NCBI GenBank assembly: GCA_046154185.1
Contig: JBJXGE010000027.1
Location: 1 to 52,738, forward strand
Reading direction: 5' to 3'
DNA: 52,738 nucleotides
Source of the DNA: JBJXGE01 sp046154185
GTDB lineage: Bacteria; Planctomycetota; UBA8108; UBA1146; JAJFFE01
Position numbers and translations under genes: made by a program. The notes under the pieces were generated by a model. That model did not search any database and was not told the origin of the DNA. It worked only from the letters and a program-made list of their open reading frames with translations. Below, in pieces: positions 43,515 through 51,282 of the stretch. How positions within the stretch are numbered: position 1 is the first letter of the stretch; every line of letters starts with the position of its first letter.

Positions 43515-45329
43515 GTGCCGTTTACCAGCTTCTCGACCGAGTTGTTTCGCCGCGGCGGGCCGTTGCTGTTTGCCGGTGGGTTATTGGCGCTGGCGAATTT
43601 TGCGGCCGCGGCCGACCTCAACGTGCCAATGGTTTTTCCAACGATTCAGGGCGCCATCGTCGTTGCGCAAGCGGGCGATGTCGTGATCGTCGAGCCGGGG
43701 ATTTATTTCGAGAATCTAAATTTTCTCGGCAAGGCGATCACGGTTCGTAGTTCGACCCTCGATCCCACGACCACCATCGTCGACGGCGATTTGCTCGGCA
43801 GCGTCGTGACGTTCGTGAGTGGCGAGGAGGCGACGAGCATCATCGAGGGCTTCACGCTGCGCGGTGGCAGCGGCTTTATGGTCGACGCCGGCACGTTTGC
43901 CGGTGGCGGTGTCATTTGTCTCGGTTCGTCGCCCATCATTCGCAATAACATCATTCGCGAGAATACAGCGACCTTCGGCGGCGGTGTCGCGGTGGCGTTC
44001 GGTAGCAATGCCGAAGTGCGCGACAACTCAATCGAGTCGAATAGTGCAATCGCGGCCGGCGGCGGTGTGGTCGCGGCGCAAGGCGGCTCGCCGCTTTTCA
44101 TCGGCAACCAAGTCAGCGCGAATACAAGCGGCGACGATGGGGGCGGATTCGCGATGGTGCAAGTCGTCGTGCAGCTCTACGACAATGAGATTCTCAACAA
44201 CTCGGCGACGGGAACGGGCGGTGGCGTGTTGCTGATGGATGACTTTAATCTCGCGCTGGTGAGCGGCAACACCATCGCCGGCAACACCGCGCAGTCCGGC
44301 GCCGGCTTCGCGGCGGTGAACATGCCGTATGAACTTGCGGATTGCCAGATTGTGGGAAATACCGCGACCGGCGTCGGCGGAGGAGTCTATAGCGTCGGGC
44401 TCAACCTCGCGCGTGTGCGCGCGTGCTCGATCGGCGAGAACATGGCTTCGAGCGGCGCGGGCGCGTACTTCGAAGCAGATTTTCCGGTCGTCGAACTTTG
44501 TCTCGTGGTGGGCAATCAATCGAACAGTCTCGGCGGCGGTATCTACTTCAACGGCTCGGCCGGTGCGCTGATCGGAAACCAGGTGACCTCGAACATAGCG
44601 GTGTCGGGTGGCGGCGGTGTGCTGCTCTCGAACGGTGCCAGCACGATCACGAACACGACCATCGCCGGCAATTCCGCGACCGCCGCCGCGGGTCGCGGCG
44701 GCGGGTTAGACCTGCGCAATTCAAATTCGCTCGTCGAAAACTCGATCCTGTTCGGGAATAACGCCGCGATCTCTCCCGACCTGTCGCTCCTGTCCAGCAC
44801 GCCGACGCTGAATTACTGCGACCTTGGAGTCCCGTGGTCGGGGGCCGGCGTCGGGAACATCAGCGCCGATCCACTTTTTGTCGCGCCGGTGGTGGGGGAT
44901 TTTCATCTCACGTCGGGATCGCCCTGTTTCAACGCCGGCTTCAACGCCGCGGCGGCGGGCTTGTCGCTCGACATCGATGGCGCTGCACGCGTCGTGTGCG
45001 GCATCGTCGATATCGGCGCCGACGAACTCGAGCCGCCGCTCGGCGGCTGTCCCGCGCTTCTCGTGCGCGGTGACTGCGGCGGGAACGGCGGCGTCGAAAT
45101 CACGGACGCGATGATCGTGCTGTTTTTTCTCTTCGGCGGCATCGATGCATCGCCGTGCCACAGCGCGTGCGATCTCGACGACGACGGTGCGATCGAACTC
45201 GACGACGCGATCTTCCTGCTCAATGCGCTCTTCCTGGTCGGCGCGCCCCCACCCGCGGCGCCCTACCCCGACTGCGGTAGCGACCCGACGCCCGACGCGC
45301 TCGGGTGTTTGACGGATACTTGTCCTTGA
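43515..45329 (+). CDS. secreted right-handed beta-helix protein with dockerin-like C-terminus
   Basis: A 604-residue exported protein starting at GTG 43515, with GAGG eight bases upstream. The signal peptide covers about residues 1-33 (LLFAGGLLALANFAAAAD). Residues 35-490 form a parallel beta-helix with many coils of about 22-24 residues marked by GN-x-I/V-x-x-N-x-A/S-x-x-x-GGG (for example IAGNTAQSGAGFAAVN and NSATGTGGGVLL), as in pectate-lyase-like and adhesin proteins. No catalytic acidic cluster is evident. The end of the helix (GDFHLTSGSPCFNAG, VDIGADELE) is typical. From about 515 there is a dockerin-like paired EF-hand module, with degenerate first loop (CGGNGGVEITDAM), ending in TCP. 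It may bind carbohydrate. Confidence 0.85.
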   Translation: MPFTSFSTELFRRGGPLLFAGGLLALANFAAAADLNVPMVFPTIQGAIVVAQAGDVVIVEPGIYFENLNFLGKAITVRSSTLDPTTTIVDGDLLGSVVTFVSGEEATSIIEGFTLRGGSGFMVDAGTFAGGGVICLGSSPIIRNNIIRENTATFGGGVAVAFGSNAEVRDNSIESNSAIAAGGGVVAAQGGSPLFIGNQVSANTSGDDGGGFAMVQVVVQLYDNEILNNSATGTGGGVLLMDDFNLALVSGNTIAGNTAQSGAGFAAVNMPYELADCQIVGNTATGVGGGVYSVGLNLARVRACSIGENMASSGAGAYFEADFPVVELCLVVGNQSNSLGGGIYFNGSAGALIGNQVTSNIAVSGGGGVLLSNGASTITNTTIAGNSATAAAGRGGGLDLRNSNSLVENSILFGNNAAISPDLSLLSSTPTLNYCDLGVPWSGAGVGNISADPLFVAPVVGDFHLTSGSPCFNAGFNAAAAGLSLDIDGAARVVCGIVDIGADELEPPLGGCPALLVRGDCGGNGGVEITDAMIVLFFLFGGIDASPCHSACDLDDDGAIELDDAIFLLNALFLVGAPPPAAPYPDCGSDPTPDALGCLTDTCP

Positions 45330-45435
45330 GCGGTCGGTCCGGATCCCAGCGGTCAGCGCCGTGAGCTAGTTCAGATCACTTCGGTGCGAATCATCCGCGC
45401 GGTCGGCGAGCGGGTTTTCTGCTAAAGTCCGCGGC

Positions 45436-46707
45436 ATGGCACTCCACTTTCCGCACGCGATTCGCGATTCCATTCATGGGTACGTGCGGCTGACCGCGGC
45501 GGAGCTGCGCGCGATTGACACGCGCACGATGCAGCGCTTGCGCGGCATCGCGCAACTCGGGCTGAGCGAGCGCGTGTATCCGGGCGCGCGACACAGTCGC
45601 TTCGAACACGCGCTCGGCACGCTCGAAGTCGTGACGCGGATGTTTGAGGAATTGCGCGGGCGGCTCGGCATCGAGGCGCTCCTGCGGCCGCTCGGCGTGA
45701 GCCCGACCCTCGGCGAATACGAGCAGCTCGTCGCAGTCGCGCGCTTCCTCGCGCTCGTGCACGATGTTGGGCACGCGCCCTTCTCGCACGTCACCGAAGA
45801 TCTGCTGCCCGGTGATCGCAATCACGAGGACCTCACGCGGCTCTTGGTCGAACACGGCGAACTCGGCGTCGTCGCGCGTAGTCACGGCGCGAACTTCGCC
45901 GAAAATCTCCGCGCCGTGCTCGCACCGGTCAGCGCGCCGCTCCCGCCGCCCCTCGAGTTCGTACGTGCGCTCGTCTCCGGTGCGATCGGCGCCGACCGCA
46001 TGGATTATCTGTTGCGCGACTCCGCGGCGACCGGCGTGAGCTATGGAATCTTCGATCTCGATCGCGTCCTACACACCACGACGATCGCGCCGAAATCCAC
46101 GGGCGGCGTCGAGCTCGGCATTCACAAGGGCGGCGTGATGGCCGTGGAAGGAATGTTGTGGGCACGCACGTCGATGTTTCAACAAGTCTATTTGCATCGC
46201 ACGCGGCGAATTCTCGATCACCATCTCGGCGACTTCTTGCGCGCCGTGCTGCCGGACGGTCGCTATCCGATCGATCTCGATGCCTACCTCGGTTGGAGCG
46301 ACGCGCGCATTCATGAGTTGCTGCGCATAGCTTGCGATGAACCCGGCGCGCCGGGTCACGTCGACGCGCGCCGCATCGTGCGACGCGCGCAGCACCGGGC
46401 GCTTGCCCACGAGATCGAGTCCGAACACGTCAATAGTTTGACGATCTGGCTTGCCGAATGGCGCGCCGATATCGCCGCGCGGGCTCCCGCCGCCGCGCCG
46501 ATCAGCGACTTGGTGCTCGCGCCCGACCGCGCGAGCGACGCCGCGCTGCCGGTCGTCCAAGCCGACGGCAGCGTCGTTCCGCTCATGCAGTTGAGTACGC
46601 TTGTGGGTCGTTTGCGCCAACTACCCTTGGGGCGCATGTATGTCGCACCAGGCGCGGGCGAGTTTCCGTGGAGCGGCGCTCGCGCGCGCGGCGATGTTGC
46701 GACGTAG
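45436..46707 (+). CDS. HD-domain phosphohydrolase (dGTPase/SAMHD1-like)
   Basis: A 423-residue metal-dependent phosphohydrolase. The ligand set is H58 (SRFEHALG), H109-D110 (LVHDVGHAPFSH) and a later aspartate in IGADRMDYLLRDS, all in the order found in the HD superfamily. The opening IRDSIHGYVRL and the QRLRGIAQLGLSERVYPGA stretch are typical of dGTPase-like proteins of the YdhJ/SAMHD1 group. The substrate is likely a nucleoside triphosphate, but that is not shown here. ATG 45436 is used. It has no signal peptide and stands alone between two secretion-related genes. Confidence 0.88.
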   Translation: MALHFPHAIRDSIHGYVRLTAAELRAIDTRTMQRLRGIAQLGLSERVYPGARHSRFEHALGTLEVVTRMFEELRGRLGIEALLRPLGVSPTLGEYEQLVAVARFLALVHDVGHAPFSHVTEDLLPGDRNHEDLTRLLVEHGELGVVARSHGANFAENLRAVLAPVSAPLPPPLEFVRALVSGAIGADRMDYLLRDSAATGVSYGIFDLDRVLHTTTIAPKSTGGVELGIHKGGVMAVEGMLWARTSMFQQVYLHRTRRILDHHLGDFLRAVLPDGRYPIDLDAYLGWSDARIHELLRIACDEPGAPGHVDARRIVRRAQHRALAHEIESEHVNSLTIWLAEWRADIAARAPAAAPISDLVLAPDRASDAALPVVQADGSVVPLMQLSTLVGRLRQLPLGRMYVAPGAGEFPWSGARARGDVAT

Positions 46708-46733
46708 CGCGGCTCGTATGCTCATCATTTTGT

Positions 46734-46761
46734 TTGCCTCGTGACGCCTCGCGCGTAAGAT
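46734..46761 (+). promoter_or_regulatory. possible promoter of the TPR-Exb operon
   Basis: TTGCCT (46734-46739) and TAAGAT (46756-46761) with a 16-bp spacer resemble a sigma-70 promoter, each matching four of six consensus bases. It is the best candidate between the HD gene and the TPR gene, leaving a leader of about 170 bp. Confidence 0.35.
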
Positions 46762-46936
46762 CACGTTCCCTTGCCAGCCGACGACACCCGCATTGGACCC
46801 CGTAGGCGATGGATCCGCATAGATGGAGCGATTAGGGTGGACGGCAGCATTGCTCGCGTTCCGGCGTCGGCGTCCTTGCAGCCACGAAAGCGCTGCGCTT
46901 ACTTGCCAATCAAATCATTTTTTTGATCACCGACGA

Positions 46937-49900
46937 ATGGCGGCTTGGATGCATTCTGTCGCAATAGCCATCACTGCATTGAGTCTTGCACTCCTGACCG
47001 GTCGCGTCGACGCGCAAGCGCCGTCGTCCGGCGACGCGGCGCGCGAGTTGAAGCTCGGCCGCGGTCACTACGACATGGGGCTCTTCGATCGCGCCGTTCC
47101 GCATCTCGAACGCGTTCTGAAGCTGAGCCCAAGCGCCGACGAGCACGAGCGCGCGCTCTTTCTCGTCGGCGAGTGTTATCACGCGCGCGGCGAAGCCGAG
47201 TTGGCGGCGGCGCGGCTCCTCGAGTTACTGCGACGTTTCCCGAGCTCCAAGAATGCGCCGGTGGCGCGACTTCACGCCGGCGAGCAGCTCGTGCATCTTG
47301 GCCAAGCGGACGAAGCACTGATGGTGTTGAGTCCGCTCATCGCCGACCGCGCGACCGCCGAGCCGCGTGCGCTCTTTTGGACGGCCGAGGCGCACAGTCG
47401 CGCGGGCGCGTCCGCGCCCGCGATCGAGCGCTATCGAGAACTGCTCGCGGCGCACGCAAGTCACGAACTCGCGCCTTTCGCACGCTACAACTGCGCGGCA
47501 CTCCTCAGCGCCGCAGGCCGCGGGCGAGATGCGTGGGAGTTGCTTGAAACAGCCGGCGACGGCGCCGATCTTCCGGCGGAGATGCGCGCGGCGCTCACGC
47601 TGTTGCGGGGCGATCTCGCGCTCGAGCTCGGTGACCTCGAACGCGCCTTGCGCGAATACCAACGTGTTGACGAAGTCGGCCGCCGCCCCGCAGCGCTCGA
47701 GGGTTGTGCTCGCGCGGCGCGACGTCTCGAGAAACGCGCCGAACTCGACACGGCGTGCGCCGCACTAGCGCGCGAATTTCCCGCTAGTCCCGAGCGCGCG
47801 CGCGCCGATCTTTTGTGCGGCGCTTGGGATGCCGAGCGCGGCGATGTCGAACGCGCGGACCGCGCGCTCCAGCCGCTCGAAACGGGCCCGCATGCGATGG
47901 AGGCTAAGTTTTGGCGCGGCTGGGCGCGTGGCGCGAGCGGCAACCACCGCGCCGCGGCCGAGATCTATGCATCGATCGCGCCGGGTGAAGGCGAATGGGC
48001 GACGTGGGCCGGCTATCGCGCCACCGAAGAATTGCGGAGCGCACGGGATTGGCGCGCCGCCGCACTCGCCGCCGAGCAGTTTCTCGCGCGCCATCCCGCG
48101 GACGAACGCGCGCCGAAAGTGCTTGCTGGCGCGGTCGAATGCGCGTGGCAGCTCGGCGCCGATGCGGATGTCGAGCGCATGGCGAGTCGCTTCGCCGAAC
48201 TCTATCGCGGCCATGAACTCCGTCTTCCGGTTGCCCGCTTTCGCGCCGAATCGGCGCTGCGACGCAACGAGTGGCAAGCAGCGATCGATGGATTCGATGC
48301 TCTCTTGAGTGAGAGTCGCGATGCGGCGCTGCGGTCAGAAGTGCTACCGCAACTCGCGTGGGCGCTCTATCAGCGAGGCGCCGCGCCATCGGCGCCGCGC
48401 CTCGAGGCCATCGTCGCGGAGCTCGAAACGCTCAAGACGCCGGCCGCGACTCGCAGTCAAACGACGTTCTTACTCGGACTCGCGCTCAACGCCGCGGGTG
48501 CCAGTGCGCGCGCCGCGACGGCGTTTGCGCGCGCGAGCGTGCTCGATCCCGACAGCGACTCCGGCGTGCGGGCGACGCTCGAAGCCGCGGTGCTGCACGG
48601 GGCCAACGCCGCGACGCGCGCCGATGCCGTCGCCGGCTATCACGTAGTGCTCAAGCATCCGGCCGCGGTTCCGCTCGTTCGCGCGCGCGCGCTCATCGAA
48701 CTCGCTGAACTCGAGACCGCCGCAAGTCAGTACTCAGAAGCGCTCGTTCATTTCGCAACGTACGCGCGCGATCATCACGATGCGCCGCGCTATGCGCAGT
48801 CGCTGCTCGGCCACGCGTTTTGCGCGTGGAAGCTGGGGGACGCGCCGAGCGCCGCTCGTTCGCTCGACGAACTGGGGCGCAGCGGCGGTCTCGCCAAAGA
48901 CGCCGAGCTGAAACGGGAAGCGACGTACCTCGCCGCGCACGTCGCGCTCGCGCAAGATGACAAGCCGGCCGCCGCACGTTTCTACGATGAATACTTGCGC
49001 GAGTTTCCCGGCACGAGCCGCGAGACCGAAGTGTTGCGCGAACTCGCGCGGCTGGCCGAGGACGCTGGCGATCCGCGCGGCGCGCTCGCGCGACTCGATG
49101 TTTTGTTGGAGCGCCACGCGACGCATGCCGCCGCAGAGGAAGCGCTTTATCGCCGCGCCTGGATTCATCAGTCGCTCAATGACAAAGCGGCGGCGCTGCG
49201 CGACTACGCCGCCTTGCGCGAGCGTTATCCGCAGGGCGTTTTCCGCGGCGATGCCGCCTACCGACTGGCGGAAGCCGCGTATGAGGCGGAGCAATTCGAA
49301 ACGGCGCGCAAGCTCTATCGAGAAACGATTGCCAGTGGCGAAGTCGAGCGACTCGGCGCGCAGTCGCGCTATCGCATCGGCTGGAGCTACTATCGCGAAG
49401 CGGATTGGCAAGCCGCCGAACGAAGTTTCGTCGAGCTCGTCGAACAACACGGCGCGAGCGAATTCGTCGGCGACGCGTTGTTCCTCGGCGCGGAGGCGGC
49501 GCGGAAGCGCGCGGCGCCGGACGCGGAGCGCGCGCTCCTCGAGCGACTCGTCGCCGAACAACCGCGACATCAGTACGCGCCAGAGGCGCGCATTCGACTC
49601 GGCGAGATTTGCTCCGCGACCGGCGACTTCGCCCGGACCCGTGAACTCCTCGAGCCGATGCGCGAACTGCAACTCGTACCGCCGCTCAAGGCGCGCCATC
49701 GCCTCACATTTGGGCGCGCGCTGCGCGAGTTGGGTGGTGGAAAGACCGCGATCACGGTGCTCAACGAAGTGATCGCCGATGCGGCTGAGCTCGGCGAAGC
49801 CGCGGCGGCCGAGGCGCAATTCGAGATCGGCTGCGCGCATCGCGCGCTCGGCGATCGCGCGCGCGCCATCGAAGTGTTTCTCAATGGTCCGATCTTGTAC

Positions 49901-50086
49901 CCGGTGCGGCCTTGGGCGATTCGCTGCTACTTGGAGGCCGGGCGCGAATTGATCCTCGATGCAAAGCCCGCCGAGGCGCGCCGCGTGCTCGGGCTCGCGC
50001 TCAAGGAAGACCCGCAGGGCGAATGGGGACTCGCTGCGCAAAAACTCTTGAATGATCTCGCGCCGTCTGGAGAGGGCAAACTGTGA
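46937..50086 (+). CDS. large secreted TPR-repeat protein
   Basis: A 1049-residue protein composed mainly of TPR helices. A signal peptide occupies residues 1-26 (HSVAIAITALSLALLTGRVDAQ), so the repeats are periplasmic. Repeats are visible throughout, for example RELKLGRGHYDMGLFDRAVP, ALFLVGECYHARGEAELAA and LYRRAWIHQSLNDKAAALRD. Proteins of this sort, including YbgF/CpoB-like ones, accompany Tol/Exb systems. ATG 46937 is used for the signal peptide, with ATG 46949 as an alternative and an open frame back to 46823. Its stop overlaps the ExbB start as TGATG, so the genes are translationally coupled. Confidence 0.8.
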   Translation: MAAWMHSVAIAITALSLALLTGRVDAQAPSSGDAARELKLGRGHYDMGLFDRAVPHLERVLKLSPSADEHERALFLVGECYHARGEAELAAARLLELLRRFPSSKNAPVARLHAGEQLVHLGQADEALMVLSPLIADRATAEPRALFWTAEAHSRAGASAPAIERYRELLAAHASHELAPFARYNCAALLSAAGRGRDAWELLETAGDGADLPAEMRAALTLLRGDLALELGDLERALREYQRVDEVGRRPAALEGCARAARRLEKRAELDTACAALAREFPASPERARADLLCGAWDAERGDVERADRALQPLETGPHAMEAKFWRGWARGASGNHRAAAEIYASIAPGEGEWATWAGYRATEELRSARDWRAAALAAEQFLARHPADERAPKVLAGAVECAWQLGADADVERMASRFAELYRGHELRLPVARFRAESALRRNEWQAAIDGFDALLSESRDAALRSEVLPQLAWALYQRGAAPSAPRLEAIVAELETLKTPAATRSQTTFLLGLALNAAGASARAATAFARASVLDPDSDSGVRATLEAAVLHGANAATRADAVAGYHVVLKHPAAVPLVRARALIELAELETAASQYSEALVHFATYARDHHDAPRYAQSLLGHAFCAWKLGDAPSAARSLDELGRSGGLAKDAELKREATYLAAHVALAQDDKPAAARFYDEYLREFPGTSRETEVLRELARLAEDAGDPRGALARLDVLLERHATHAAAEEALYRRAWIHQSLNDKAAALRDYAALRERYPQGVFRGDAAYRLAEAAYEAEQFETARKLYRETIASGEVERLGAQSRYRIGWSYYREADWQAAERSFVELVEQHGASEFVGDALFLGAEAARKRAAPDAERALLERLVAEQPRHQYAPEARIRLGEICSATGDFARTRELLEPMRELQLVPPLKARHRLTFGRALRELGGGKTAITVLNEVIADAAELGEAAAAEAQFEIGCAHRALGDRARAIEVFLNGPILYPVRPWAIRCYLEAGRELILDAKPAEARRVLGLALKEDPQGEWGLAAQKLLNDLAPSGEGKL

Positions 50087-50862
50087 TGAATTCTTCAGGC
50101 GCGTTCGAGCTCAGGCGAGTGGGGCAGGCCATCGTCCTCGCCATTGTCGTGTTCGTTTTCCTGCCGAGTCATTTCTTGCGTGCGCAGTCGCCGACGCAAC
50201 CGCCGCCTGCGGTCGACGACCAAGCCGCCGACGGCATTCTGGCGACGCTCGGCGAGATGTGGGTCAAGGGCGGGGTGCTCATGTATCCGATCGGCCTTGC
50301 CTCCATCTTGATGTTGGGGTTGGTGCTCGAGCGTTGGTGGATGCTGCGTCCCAAGCGCATCGTGCCGCCGATGCTCTGGCATAGCGTGCAGCATCATTTG
50401 CAGCGCGGTGAAGTGGAAGGCGCGCGCGAAAGCGTCGCCCGCAAGGACTCGCCGGTTTCGCGCATGCTCAACGAAGGGCTGCGCTACTGGGATCAAGATA
50501 GCGCCACGCTCGCTCGCGAACTCGAAGACGCCGGTCAGCGCGAGGCCGATGAACTGTTGCGCAACTTGCCGGCGTTGCAAGCGACCGCCAGTATCGCAAT
50601 GTTGCTCGGACTCCTCGGCACGATTTTCGGCATGATTCAGTGTTTCTTCACGGTTGCGAAAGAGGACGCGCTCGGCGATCCGTCGCTCCTCGCCAATGGC
50701 ATCGCGCAAGCGCTCATCACGACGGCGGCCGGCCTCTTGGTGGCGATTCCATCGCTGACCTGCTTCTACGCGTTTCGCGGACGTGTTCGCGACTTGGTGC
50801 GCGAACTCGACAATGTCGCCCGGGGCGTGCGGCTGATCCGCAACGAAATGGCGGCGACGTAG
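50086..50862 (+). CDS. MotA/TolQ/ExbB-family proton channel protein
   Basis: A 258-residue inner-membrane protein. Residues 13-33 are a hydrophobic, signal-like segment ending LRAQS, followed by a proline-rich periplasmic stretch; this extra N-terminal part is found in some ExbB proteins. The three core spans are at about 61-82, 165-190 and 205-230, with GLLGTIFGMIQCF and ANGIAQALITTAAGLLVAIP typical of TolQ/ExbB. It forms a proton-driven motor with the ExbD-like protein encoded 3 bp downstream. ATG 50086 overlaps the upstream stop by one base; a GTG at 50083 is also possible. Confidence 0.92.
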   Translation: MNSSGAFELRRVGQAIVLAIVVFVFLPSHFLRAQSPTQPPPAVDDQAADGILATLGEMWVKGGVLMYPIGLASILMLGLVLERWWMLRPKRIVPPMLWHSVQHHLQRGEVEGARESVARKDSPVSRMLNEGLRYWDQDSATLARELEDAGQREADELLRNLPALQATASIAMLLGLLGTIFGMIQCFFTVAKEDALGDPSLLANGIAQALITTAAGLLVAIPSLTCFYAFRGRVRDLVRELDNVARGVRLIRNEMAAT

Positions 50863-50865
50863 CCT

Positions 50866-51282
50866 ATGGCCATCCGCCTCAAGGAACTCGACGACGCCGG
50901 ACTCGATCTCACGCCGATGATCGACATGGTTTTCAACTTGTTGATCTTCTTTCTGCTGGCGACGACGCTGCAGCAAAACGAGCGCGAGCTGAAAGTTTCG
51001 GTGCCGCAGGCCGAGAGTGGTCGCAATGCCGTCGGCGGCCGCGACCCGATCGTCGTCAATGTGATGAGCGATGGACGCGTCATCGTGCGCGGCAATGCGG
51101 TGACGCTCGAGCAACTGCGTGTGCTGCTCAGCGGCGCGGTCGCGGAAAGCCCGGAGACTAAGGCGCTCATCCGCGCCGATGCGAAACTGCCGTTTGAGAA
51201 AGTGATAGTCGTTGCGGACGTTTGTGTCCGCGCCAATGCGGCGTTCGCCTTTGCGACTTTGCGGCCGGAGGAGAGTCGGTGA
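50866..51282 (+). CDS. ExbD/TolR-family biopolymer transport protein
   Basis: A 138-residue protein with one N-terminal membrane span at about residues 16-36. LDLTPMIDMVFNLLIFFLL carries the conserved proton-path aspartate D20, equal to D25 of E. coli ExbD. The periplasmic domain has VNVMSDGRVIVRGNAVTLEQ and ALIRADAKLPFEKVIVVADVC, both family features. It pairs with the ExbB-like protein just upstream. The stop overlaps the GTG start of the next gene as GTGA. Confidence 0.92.
   Translation: MAIRLKELDDAGLDLTPMIDMVFNLLIFFLLATTLQQNERELKVSVPQAESGRNAVGGRDPIVVNVMSDGRVIVRGNAVTLEQLRVLLSGAVAESPETKALIRADAKLPFEKVIVVADVCVRANAAFAFATLRPEESR

Noticed and set aside
28612..45329. Cellulosome gene cluster suggested by several dockerin-like modules
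   Set aside because: No cohesin or scaffoldin is visible, catalytic domains are not plant-cell-wall hydrolases, and the tail differs from clostridial dockerins.
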